From assembly GCA_016839445.1 (NCBI GenBank), contig JAEOUG010000065.1, positions 1 through 37,668 on the forward strand: a DNA stretch of 37,668 nucleotides, read 5' to 3'. Position 1 is the stretch's first letter, and every line of letters starts with the position of its first letter. Both the position numbers and the translations under genes were made by a program. The notes under the pieces are model-generated. The model saw nothing but the letters and a program-made list of their open reading frames with translations, had not been told where the DNA came from and searched no databases. Shown piece after piece: positions 26,503 to 33,327 of this stretch. The stretch comes from Candidatus Thorarchaeota archaeon. Its GTDB lineage: Archaea > Asgardarchaeota > Thorarchaeia > Thorarchaeales > Thorarchaeaceae.

Positions 26503-27276
26503 GTGAGTGTCGAAGACTCTGGAGACAAGGCAGATCTCAAGTGTATATTCTGCGGGAAGACCATCTCAGCTAAGGAGGCGGTCAGATACAGCGGAGCACT
26601 CTCATGTAATGACTGTGCGATGAAGCAGGAGCCAGTTAGGCAGTTCAATGAGCGACCGTACTACATCGCGGCTGCGATTGGCTGCCTGCTCGGTGTGCTA
26701 GCTATGGCATATGCTACAGTGCATGCCGCGCTTTATGCACAAGTTGGCCTAAGCTATTACTATCCACCCCTAGATCTCTACTTCATCTCGCTGATCGTGG
26801 CAGTCCCGTTGCAGTCACTAGGACTGTATGCTCTGAATCACAGTGAACCGAAAAGGGCGTCTCTTCTATTCCCAGTTCTTGGACTATTCGCCTGCATCGT
26901 ATTCGGGCTATCTCTCGCTGATTTCCTCATTGCAGGGCCATCATACGTAACCGAGGGGCATATTGACGTCTTCGCAAAGGGATACAGCTACTATCCCTCG
27001 GTGGGGACCGTTCTGGTTCTCTTCTACCTGGGGGCAGGATGCTCCATATTGCTTGAAACAGGTCGCAGCAAGATAGAGTACAGGTCTGTCGCGGCGGGAG
27101 GGCTATACCTACTTGCCAGCGGACTTCTGCTGTTTCCACTGGCGCTTCCTCCAGTCGGGTTCATTCACTCCACCATGTACTTCACCGCTCTGTTGTTCTT
27201 TTCGACGAAGAGAGATGTCAGAGAGCCGCAGCCACTGGAGACCTTGGGATACACACCTGTGGGCTCAGAGAGCTAG
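26503..27276 (+). CDS. Zinc-ribbon polytopic membrane protein
   Basis: The 257-residue product has an N-terminal zinc ribbon (Cys14, Cys17, Cys35, Cys38; CIFC and CNDC) on what should be the cytosolic side, then five or six hydrophobic segments starting near residue 53. It ends in a short charged tail. The family is not recognised. The start is GTG 26503, with AGGGAG 6 bases before it. A TATA-like ACCTTAAG lies about 40-48 bases upstream, so it may have its own transcript even though it follows the GTPase gene by 68 bases. A membrane receptor or docking site for the neighbouring GTPase would fit, but nothing in the sequence proves it. Confidence 0.75.
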   Translation: MSVEDSGDKADLKCIFCGKTISAKEAVRYSGALSCNDCAMKQEPVRQFNERPYYIAAAIGCLLGVLAMAYATVHAALYAQVGLSYYYPPLDLYFISLIVAVPLQSLGLYALNHSEPKRASLLFPVLGLFACIVFGLSLADFLIAGPSYVTEGHIDVFAKGYSYYPSVGTVLVLFYLGAGCSILLETGRSKIEYRSVAAGGLYLLASGLLLFPLALPPVGFIHSTMYFTALLFFSTKRDVREPQPLETLGYTPVGSES

Positions 27277-27363
27277 CCTTCCACCTTGAATCCGTCAAGA
27301 CAAAGGTTAAGAATGATTCAGAGGACAATTTCCTAGAACACAGGCCACGATAGGTGTGAAACC

Positions 27364-27957
27364 ATGTCTTTTGACCTTGATGAAATCGTGAAAAAGCTCA
27401 AAGAGATTGAAGGCTTTGCTGAGAACGTAGCAGAGACCAAGATGCTTGCGGATCAACTGGCAGCGAACTTCGCCAACATGAAGATGTCGCTGACCAAGAC
27501 GATGAACGACAGCTTCACTGAGATTGCCAATCAGATAGACACTCTCCGCAAGAACATGGAGAAGATGGAGAGCGTCAAGACCGAGGCCCCAAAAACGACC
27601 CCTCCGGTTAGTGAGCCAGCACCAACTCCGGCTCCTGAACCGGAGATTACGCCAGCTCCGGAACCTGAGCCAGAGCCAGAACCCGAACCCATGGCTACTC
27701 CTGAACCAGAGCCAGCTCCCACTCCTACAATGGAACCAACCCCAGAACCTGAGCCGGCCGCAGTGGCTGCACCGGCAGAGGGCAACGACCAGCTTGACTT
27801 CCTGCTCCAGCAGAAGGACAGACTGAAGGCCCAGCTGACCGATCTCAGATTCGACTACATGCGCGGTTACATTCCAGAAGATGAGTACAAGAGCAAGGAA
27901 GCTGATCTTGATTCTCAGCTCGAGGATCTTGACAAGCAGATTGGCGCTCTGAAGTAG
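27364..27957 (+). CDS. Coiled-coil protein with Pro-Glu linker and SHOCT-like end
   Basis: The 197-residue product has an N-terminal helical coiled coil (about 1-65), a low-complexity linker of Pro-Glu and Pro-Ala pairs (about 75-140, such as PEPEPEPEP), and a C-terminal helical part (145-197; [27 protein letters not shown]) that resembles the short oligomerisation (SHOCT) motif. It has no enzyme motif. The ATG has AGGTGTG about 7 bases upstream and a TATA-like GGTTAAGA about 55 bases upstream. It is the last gene of the plus-strand run and is closed by a good hairpin terminator. A scaffold role is the natural guess. Confidence 0.75.
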   Translation: MSFDLDEIVKKLKEIEGFAENVAETKMLADQLAANFANMKMSLTKTMNDSFTEIANQIDTLRKNMEKMESVKTEAPKTTPPVSEPAPTPAPEPEITPAPEPEPEPEPEPMATPEPEPAPTPTMEPTPEPEPAAVAAPAEGNDQLDFLLQQKDRLKAQLTDLRFDYMRGYIPEDEYKSKEADLDSQLEDLDKQIGALK

Positions 27958-27985
27958 AACAGCATCCAGAATCTATTACGGATGA

Positions 27986-28020
27986 TGCGGCTACGAAAGG
28001 AGCCGCAACCCTCTTTTCTT
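27986..28020 (+). terminator. Hairpin terminator after the coiled-coil gene
   Basis: TGCGGCT (27986-27992) and AGCCGCA (28001-28007) form a perfect 7-base stem with an 8-base loop. The pyrimidine run CCCTCTTTTCTT follows directly. It ends the plus-strand cluster 29 bases after the last stop. Confidence 0.75.
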
Positions 28021-28040
28021 GACAGACGCAATGATGATGC

Positions 28041-28067
28041 AGAAGAGAGGAGGCTAGCAGTGCCTCC
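28041..28067 (-). terminator. Hairpin terminator after the eS25 gene
   Basis: On the minus strand GGAGGC and GCCTCC form a 6-base stem with a 7-base loop (28049-28067), followed by TCTCTTCT. It lies 21 bases after the eS25 stop and back to back with the plus-strand terminator. Confidence 0.65.
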
Positions 28068-28087
28068 CACTCAGGATGGTTTGCCCA

Positions 28088-29062
28088 TCACTTCTTACCC
28101 TTTTCGTATTCAGCCATCAGTTTCTTGGCATGCTCGATGTATGATGCAGCAGTGGTTTCTGCAACGCCAGCAACCTTCTCTGAGAGCTTCTTAACATCGG
28201 CTTTGGAAAGGGCTGCAACGGTCTTGAAGCCACCATCTCGAAGTGCCTCCGCCGTTTTTGGACCCACACCGTCAACGTCAGTGAGTTCAGGCTTTGTGAC
28301 CTTGGTCTTTTCTGCAGTCTTCGGCTTCGCGTCGGCTTTCTTCTCGTCCTTCTTTGGTTTGGACTCAGCCTTCTTTGGCCTGGGTTCATCCTTCTTCGCC
28401 GGCTTCTTCTCATCCTTCTTTGGCTTGGGCTCAGCCTTCTTCGCTGGTTTCTTCTCAGCCTTCTTTGGCTTGGGCTCAGCCTTCGTGGTCGGCTTCTTGA
28501 CTGGTTTCTTAGCCGCTTTCTCTTCCTTCTTCGGAGGCGCAGGTTCTGATTCAGGCTCAGTTTCCTCTGACTCGACGAGTGGTTCTACGATCACTTCAGG
28601 CCTCTTATCGCGTCGCTCCTTCTTCTCTCCGGCTTCTCGTCGCTTCCTCGCAAGTTTGCTGGGTTTGACCGCGCCAGGTGTAGCAGCTGCGGCAAGAGCC
28701 ACATCCATCTCATCAGTAATTACTGAACTGTCGGGAACAGATGAGGCGACCTCTTCCAATGCATCCGCTAGCATCACTGGGGCACCCACTTCGCGCTTCT
28801 TTAGCTCGCCGGGAGTCGTATAGACAACAAACCCACTCTCTTTGACGTAGGGGACAACTACTCCCTCGTTCTCTTTGTCTCTGAGTATCTTCCTGGCGAC
28901 GCTCATCCTCACGTTGAACCTATTGGCAATGTCATAGCATGTGACCGACCGTGCCTTCCGAAGGTACTCATCAATTCCCTCGAGCACTTCCTTCTTCGGA
29001 ATCGCATCTCGGATTGTTCTCTCGGTCTTGGTTGCTGACTTGCCCCACTTTTTACGACTGAT
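28088..29062 (-). CDS. rps25e: Ribosomal protein eS25 with long Lys/Pro tail and C-terminal HhH domain
   Basis: The first 90 residues read as eS25 of the small ribosomal subunit: SRKKWGKS at the N-terminus (compare KKKWSKG of the family), then a winged helix with TCYDIANRFNVRMSVARKIL. Normal archaeal eS25 is about 100-110 residues. Here about 235 more follow: an Ala/Glu-rich part, a Lys/Pro/Glu tail with 15-residue repeats (about 190-235), and a helix-hairpin-helix domain (LTDVDGVGPKTAEALRDGGF) to the end. The frame is open to 29080, but has no ATG, GTG or TTG before GTG 28987, which would cut off the eS25 N-terminus. GGAGAG at 29071-29076 sits 8 bases before an ATC codon (29060-29062), used here as the start. 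The real start remains uncertain. Confidence 0.8.
   Translation of the reverse strand: MSRKKWGKSATKTERTIRDAIPKKEVLEGIDEYLRKARSVTCYDIANRFNVRMSVARKILRDKENEGVVVPYVKESGFVVYTTPGELKKREVGAPVMLADALEEVASSVPDSSVITDEMDVALAAAATPGAVKPSKLARKRREAGEKKERRDKRPEVIVEPLVESEETEPESEPAPPKKEEKAAKKPVKKPTTKAEPKPKKAEKKPAKKAEPKPKKDEKKPAKKDEPRPKKAESKPKKDEKKADAKPKTAEKTKVTKPELTDVDGVGPKTAEALRDGGFKTVAALSKADVKKLSEKVAGVAETTAASYIEHAKKLMAEYEKGKK
28356..28490 (-). repeat. Three tandem 45-base coding repeats in the eS25 tail
   Basis: Units 28356-28400, 28401-28445 and 28446-28490 align without gaps and encode 15-residue Lys/Pro/Glu/Ala blocks such as EPKPKKAEKKPAKK. A fourth, degraded copy may lie at 28311-28355. The similarity at DNA level suggests slippage or recent duplication, so copy number may vary between strains. 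Confidence 0.75.
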
Positions 29063-29074
29063 GGTGATTACTCT

Positions 29075-29094
29075 CCTAGACTAGGTTCACTAGG
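29075..29094. promoter_or_regulatory. CTAGG motif cluster in the eS25 leader
   Basis: CCTAG-A-CTAGG-TTCA-CTAGG holds an 11-base inverted repeat plus a third direct copy. On the minus strand it overlaps the GGAGAG ribosome site of eS25. It could be an operator or an autoregulatory RNA site; no known regulator is assigned. Confidence 0.3.
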
Positions 29095-29118
29095 TCACCG
29101 CGAAACGGCAGAGTTCGA

Positions 29119-29127
29119 CTTTTAAAG
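29119..29127. promoter_or_regulatory. TATA-like box shared by eS25 and the metalloprotease gene
   Basis: CTTTTAAAG is nearly palindromic. On the minus strand it predicts an eS25 transcript start near 29097 with a leader of about 35 bases. On the plus strand it predicts a start near 29149, about 24 bases before ATG 29173. Confidence 0.5.
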
Positions 29128-29172
29128 ATGCTCATTGCTCTGTATCGTGAGAGCGATTAGCGAGCCAGAAAC

Positions 29173-29838
29173 ATGGTTTCCAACGAAGAATTGGCCGGCC
29201 TTGCACATAGGCTTGTCCAGGCCGCGTATCCTGAACTAGCGGAATCGGAATACAGAGTCAGGTACGGGAAGACCTCGGCCTTCGCGTCTGTGTCATGGGA
29301 GAATCTGCACGACGGAATCGACATCGTCTGCAATTCATCTGTGAAGAAGTGGCATGAGGCTGCTTTGCTTGGACTTCTTGCGCATGAGCTGAGCCACCCT
29401 GCCCAGAGAGAAGGAACCACATCAGAAGAGGGAACGGACTCAGATGTCCTTAGACGATGCCTCGGGCTGTACCTCGCAGTAGAACGACTCCTTGCAGGCA
29501 AATACGAGGATCACATTGTCAAGAGAGGCAAGGACAGATACATGGGGTACCGGACTATCCGTGCCAATCTCTCGCAGCCCGAGCTGGTTCAACTTGACCG
29601 CCTGCTTGCTGAGCTTCGATTGATTCCAAGAAAGGCAGCCGACAGAGAACGAGGAGTCCACGACATGGCCAGAAGGACACTGCCGGACAGAACCATCCTT
29701 CTCATCGACGGTCTTCAAGTAGAACTTGAGGGCATTAGCTCTTCTGCTCAGATTGAGGCAATCGAGGTTGAATCTACACTCGTCGTTACTGTTGATGGAA
29801 TTGAGTCTCTGAGGCTTGAGCGCACTGATTCGGACTAG
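29173..29838 (+). CDS. Putative zinc metalloprotease (HExxH)
   Basis: The 221-residue product has LLAHELSHPAQ, with the zinc-binding H71-E72-x2-H75 of zincin peptidases, in a helix. It is followed by SEEGTDSDV (84-92), where Asp89 or Asp91 may be the third ligand. The rest does not match a named peptidase family I know. There is no signal peptide or membrane helix, so it acts inside the cell if active. The C-terminal 60 residues look like a small beta-rich domain. It is divergent from eS25 and shares the four bases CTAG at its stop with the convergent nucleotidyltransferase gene. Peptidase function is inferred from the motif only. Confidence 0.7.
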   Translation: MVSNEELAGLAHRLVQAAYPELAESEYRVRYGKTSAFASVSWENLHDGIDIVCNSSVKKWHEAALLGLLAHELSHPAQREGTTSEEGTDSDVLRRCLGLYLAVERLLAGKYEDHIVKRGKDRYMGYRTIRANLSQPELVQLDRLLAELRLIPRKAADRERGVHDMARRTLPDRTILLIDGLQVELEGISSSAQIEAIEVESTLVVTVDGIESLRLERTDSD

Positions 29839-31115
29839 TCCTTTCTCTTTGTGACTTTGACCTTCTGGACAGCAGTGACCTCGCTGTCCGGTGGGATATC
29901 TTCGTCAATGACGCAGCCTGCGGAGATCACAGTGTTTGAGCCAATCCGCGTAGCGGGGTAGATAGATGAGTTGACACCAATCACAACATCGTCTCCAACT
30001 ATGGCGCCGAATTTCCGTAGTGGTATCTGTATCTTCTCATCCTCACGTATGAGGTAGAGCGGTTCAGCTCCGGGTCGCCAATTCCATAGCTGAGCTCCTG
30101 CCTCAATGCAGGTGTCTGAGCCGATGATAGAGTCGGCAAGATAGGTCATTCTGCCAACGTTCACTCGCTCAAAGACCATGCAGTTCCGCATTTCCACAGC
30201 ATAGCCGATTCGAACTCCGTCACAGAGGCTGCTGTAGTCACGGACCAGTGAGTTGTTGCCGATGTAGACGCGTTTTCCAATGTACAACGGGCCTCTGAGA
30301 GTCACGTAGGGCCGGATGATGCTCCCCTCGTCGATGTACACAGATCCTTCAATCACCACACTAGGATGGACATCAGCAGACTCTGCGATGAAGCTGCCCT
30401 TACCACGTAGCAGCCGGTCCATGACTATCCGATTTGCGCTCAAGATGTCCCAGGGCCACGTGAACTCCGCCCACTCTTTCTCCCAGACGGCGGCCGAAAC
30501 CTTAGCTCCTCCCCCTATGAATTCTTCATACGCCTTCTCCATGCCCTTATGCTTCTCAAGAAGAGGCAGTATCTTGGTGCTGAAGACAGTCACACCAGCA
30601 ACTGCGTAGTTGCTGACATACCTCTCAGGACCGCCCTTCTCGACGAGCTTCTCGACAATCCCATTAGCACCCATACGAACGGTACCGTATTGCTCGGGGT
30701 TTGACACTAGAGTGACTAGCATCGCGACATCCGAGTCCATGGTTTTGTGATTGGCAAGAGTCCGGGCTACCATCTCGGGCTCCACAAGGACATCGCCATT
30801 CACCAGAAGGAATTCCTCTTCACCTTCGAGCTCGTCCTTCGCGCAGAGTATGGCATCCTCCGCACCCTTTTGCTCCATCTGAATGACATATCGAATTCGG
30901 ACATCTTGGTCCCCACCCATCTGGAAGTGATCCATGAGATCCTCTCTGCCATGGCCCACAACTATCACGATATCGTAGATGTCGTTCTCTTTGAGGCTGT
31001 CAATGATGTACTGCAGGACTGGCCGCCCTGCAATCATTAGCATGGACTTAGACCGAGCTGCCGTTAGAGGGCGGAGGCGTTTGCCCTCGCCTGCCGTTAG
31101 AACAAGCGCTTTCAT
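29835..31115 (-). CDS. Sugar-1-phosphate nucleotidyltransferase with left-handed beta-helix (GlmU-like)
   Basis: The product joins an N-terminal nucleotidyltransferase (1-230; LTAGEGKRLRPLT near residue 6, LLVNGDVLV near 100) to a C-terminal left-handed beta-helix of hexapeptide repeats (about 245-415; for example GKRVYIGNNSLVRDYS). This is the form of archaeal bifunctional enzymes that make UDP-GlcNAc or dTDP/UDP-glucose. The C-terminal half would be the acetyltransferase if it acts like GlmU. It would supply activated sugars for surface glycans. I chose ATG 31115, with GTGACGG just before it; GTG 31124 is in frame and gives 429 residues instead of 426. Its TATA-like box is at 31149-31157. 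Confidence 0.88.
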   Translation of the reverse strand: MKALVLTAGEGKRLRPLTAARSKSMLMIAGRPVLQYIIDSLKENDIYDIVIVVGHGREDLMDHFQMGGDQDVRIRYVIQMEQKGAEDAILCAKDELEGEEEFLLVNGDVLVEPEMVARTLANHKTMDSDVAMLVTLVSNPEQYGTVRMGANGIVEKLVEKGGPERYVSNYAVAGVTVFSTKILPLLEKHKGMEKAYEEFIGGGAKVSAAVWEKEWAEFTWPWDILSANRIVMDRLLRGKGSFIAESADVHPSVVIEGSVYIDEGSIIRPYVTLRGPLYIGKRVYIGNNSLVRDYSSLCDGVRIGYAVEMRNCMVFERVNVGRMTYLADSIIGSDTCIEAGAQLWNWRPGAEPLYLIREDEKIQIPLRKFGAIVGDDVVIGVNSSIYPATRIGSNTVISAGCVIDEDIPPDSEVTAVQKVKVTKRKD

Positions 31116-31148
31116 TTCCGTCACGCAAGAACTAGACTATCACATGAG

Positions 31149-31157
31149 CAATAAAAC
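31149..31157 (-). promoter_or_regulatory. TATA-like box of the nucleotidyltransferase gene
   Basis: On the minus strand GTTTTATTG lies about 34-42 bases before ATG 31115 and predicts a transcript start near 31127. Confidence 0.45.
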
Positions 31158-31176
31158 TGTTGGCTGTGGAGGAGCG

Positions 31177-31899
31177 TCACTTGATGAGGTGAAAGTAGAT
31201 GCGTCTCTTTCCAGCCCCGACGTTCTTGGACTTGCCGATTGCCAGCTCGCCAATCTCACTTGTATTCTTCACATGTGTCCCCGCACACGACGCCGCATCG
31301 TAGTCCCCAATCAGAAGGACACGGAAGCTCGTTACAGAGGATGGTACCATCTCAAGATACCTTGTTGGGTAGCCCCTGGTCTTCAGGTACTCTATGGCCT
31401 CATTTCGTTCCATGAACTCGATGGAAACCTCGAGATTCTCAGCAAGCTTCTCATTCACGCCCGCTTCGACCTTGCGCTTCATCTCATCATCGAAGGACTC
31501 AAGCGGAGAGTAATCCGCACGGCTCTCCCCGGGCTTGATCATGTTTCCCACTGTTTCTATTCCATAGTGGATACTCAAGTATCGAGAGAGCACATGTTGG
31601 GCGGTATGGAATCTCATGCACTCGTATCTGTGGTCCCAATCAATGACTCCGTGCACTTCTGCTCCAACCTCGACTGCAGGACCACTATAGAAGTGACGGA
31701 CCTCACCATCTTCCTTCCTGACCTCTGTGATGCTCAGGTTTCTCTCCCCAAGTGAGATAGTCCCCGTATCGCTTGACTGACCCCCTCCCAGTGGGTAGAA
31801 TGCAGTCCGATCGAGCACAACATACCCTTCACCAGACGCAATGACCTTTGCATCGAATTCCCTCAGGTAGTTGTCCTTCATGTGCAGTAGCTCAGTCAC
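31177..31899 (-). CDS. alaX: Alanyl-tRNA editing protein AlaX (AlaX-M type)
   Basis: The product is a free-standing editing domain related to alanyl-tRNA synthetase. It removes serine or glycine wrongly loaded on tRNA(Ala). The zinc-site pattern is complete: HTAQH (His98, His102) and CAGTH (Cys205, His209). FYPLGGGQSSDTG near residue 34 marks the medium (AlaX-M) form, which keeps the GGGQ-type segment. I chose GTG 31899 with GGGGATG 6 bases upstream; TTG 31914 and ATG 31908 are in frame. It follows the single-pass membrane protein gene almost directly and precedes the nucleotidyltransferase gene on the same strand. Confidence 0.92.
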   Translation of the reverse strand: MTELLHMKDNYLREFDAKVIASGEGYVVLDRTAFYPLGGGQSSDTGTISLGERNLSITEVRKEDGEVRHFYSGPAVEVGAEVHGVIDWDHRYECMRFHTAQHVLSRYLSIHYGIETVGNMIKPGESRADYSPLESFDDEMKRKVEAGVNEKLAENLEVSIEFMERNEAIEYLKTRGYPTRYLEMVPSSVTSFRVLLIGDYDAASCAGTHVKNTSEIGELAIGKSKNVGAGKRRIYFHLIK

Positions 31900-31914
31900 G
31901 GGACACATCCCCAA

Positions 31915-32424
31915 TCACGAGATCTTTCTCAGATTCTTCCATTCCTGCACAGCTAGGTTGCGGGCTTCCTCAAGATCCTTGGGGCCTAGGTCGAATTCGG
32001 GAGTCTCAGAAGCGGCATCAATGATGGCCCTGACATCCTCCTCGGTCTCTTCAGCCATCACCCCTTCTAGGATGGCACTAGCGATATCATCTGACACACC
32101 ACGATCTTTCAGGAACCGGGCCAAGGGTGTATATGACACGGGCACGTAGCCACTATCGGCGGCGGGCTCAAGCCCGAGGGCCTTCATCTTCGATTCAAAC
32201 ATGTTCGTGATGATCTGCTCACGCGTCTTGACGGGTGGAGCATCGGCCGGCTTCTCCTTGTCAATCTGAGCGATCATTCGCTTCATACGCTTCACTATGT
32301 TTGAGTCCCTAGGCCCTTGGGGCTTGACAGCCAAGCGAGCAATCAGGATAAGGCAGACAACTAGGACGACAAGAAGTATGAACATTGTGTCCGTTACGAG
32401 ATTGAGTATATCGATTGACTGCAT
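31915..32424 (-). CDS. Single-pass membrane protein of unknown function
   Basis: The 169-residue product has one strong transmembrane helix near the N-terminus (about residues 13-33, TMFILLVVLVVCLILIARLAV), followed by a basic juxtamembrane stretch (KRMKRM) and a soluble, mostly helical domain. The C-terminal part (SDDIASAILEGVMAEETEEDVRAII) looks like a small helical bundle. No family is recognised. The start is ATG 32424. The stop adjoins the alaX gene, so they are likely co-transcribed. It is divergent from larB. Confidence 0.7.
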   Translation of the reverse strand: MQSIDILNLVTDTMFILLVVLVVCLILIARLAVKPQGPRDSNIVKRMKRMIAQIDKEKPADAPPVKTREQIITNMFESKMKALGLEPAADSGYVPVSYTPLARFLKDRGVSDDIASAILEGVMAEETEEDVRAIIDAASETPEFDLGPKDLEEARNLAVQEWKNLRKIS

Positions 32425-32481
32425 TAGGAGCGCGCCCCGTGTACGTAGCCTCAGCGTACGTCAGTTTTCAACGCAACGTCA

Positions 32482-32489
32482 ACTTTAAG
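32482..32489 (+). promoter_or_regulatory. TATA-like box of larB
   Basis: ACTTTAAG lies 35-42 bases before GTG 32524 and predicts a transcript start near 32512. Confidence 0.5.
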
Positions 32490-32493
32490 GTTT

Positions 32494-32506
32494 GTCCTGA
32501 CAGGAC
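32494..32506. promoter_or_regulatory. Perfect palindrome between the larB TATA box and start (operator candidate)
   Basis: GTCCTG-A-CAGGAC is a perfect 6-1-6 inverted repeat. It starts 5 bases after the TATA-like box and ends about 5 bases before the predicted transcript start, a position where archaeal repressors block RNA polymerase. No regulator gene is adjacent. Confidence 0.45.
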
Positions 32507-32523
32507 TAGTCTACCCAAAGAGC

Positions 32524-33327
32524 GTGAGTTCCGTGACTGATGATAGACGAATCTTGGAAGAACTAGCGGCTGGCAAGATCACAATAGAAGAAGCAGAGAG
32601 GCGACTAAGACTTACATCAGTTGTGACGCTTGAGGGACTGGCAACACTAGATGCAAACCGTGATGCAAGAAGCGGAGTCCCGGAGGTCGTGATGGCGGAA
32701 ACGAAGACCTCGCAGGAAATCGAAAGAATAATCGCCAAGATGCTGGAGAGTCAAGGTTTCGCTCTTCTCACACGGATGGATGAACAGAAGCTCAAGCACA
32801 TCGAGTCATCCTTCAGAAGTACGAATGTTGTCCGATACGGACGTGAGCCACTGATGACAGTCCTCGTTCACAGTGAGGATTGGACTCCCAAGAAGACTGG
32901 TGCTAAGATTGCGCTTGTCACAGCAGGCACATCTGACATCCCTTATGCCGAAGAGGCGAAGGCAATTGCCTATGTGATGGGAGTGGATGCACTGGCATTC
33001 TATGATGTCGGCGTGGCAGGAATTCATAGACTCATTCAACCACTGAAGCAGATCTTGGAAAACGACGTGGAGGCCGTCGTCGTCTTCGCGGGGATGGAAG
33101 GAGCGCTCCCCACTGTAGTTGCTGCACTGGTGGATATTCCAGTCATCGGAGTTCCAGTCCCAGTTGGATATGGGCATGGTGGGGACGGCGAAACTGCGCT
33201 TGCGTCAATGCTGCAGTCATGTGCACCTGGACTCGCCGTTGTCAACATCGGCAACGGCTTTGGTGGCGGTGCAATGGCATCCATCATTGCGCTCCGAACA
33301 GCAAGAAACCGGCGTCGTCAAGACTAG
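32524..33327 (+). CDS. larB: LarB-like nickel-pincer cofactor biosynthesis carboxylase
   Basis: The 267-residue product resembles LarB, which carboxylates and hydrolyses nicotinic acid adenine dinucleotide in the first step of the nickel-pincer nucleotide cofactor used by lactate racemase and related enzymes. It has the small N-terminal helical part (LAAGKITIEEAERRLR), LDANRDARSGVPEVV at 42-56, and a C-terminal domain related to PurE with TAGTSDIPYAEEA at 133-145. SCAPGLAVVNIGNGFGGG contains Cys233, which fits the cysteine that holds the substrate in LarB. The start is GTG 32524; GTG 32533 is possible. LarC and LarE are not in the window. The stop shares CTAG with the convergent M20 peptidase gene. 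Confidence 0.85.
   Translation: MSSVTDDRRILEELAAGKITIEEAERRLRLTSVVTLEGLATLDANRDARSGVPEVVMAETKTSQEIERIIAKMLESQGFALLTRMDEQKLKHIESSFRSTNVVRYGREPLMTVLVHSEDWTPKKTGAKIALVTAGTSDIPYAEEAKAIAYVMGVDALAFYDVGVAGIHRLIQPLKQILENDVEAVVVFAGMEGALPTVVAALVDIPVIGVPVPVGYGHGGDGETALASMLQSCAPGLAVVNIGNGFGGGAMASIIALRTARNRRRQD

Noticed and set aside
28356-28490. Possible CRISPR or satellite repeat
   Set aside because: The 45-base units are directly adjacent, in frame and encode the Lys/Pro tail; there are no spacers.
28125-28823. A 232-codon plus-strand frame rich in Phe, Ser and Gly
   Set aside because: It is the antisense image of the Lys/Pro repeat tail of eS25; AAG and AAA codons read as CTT and TTT on the other strand.
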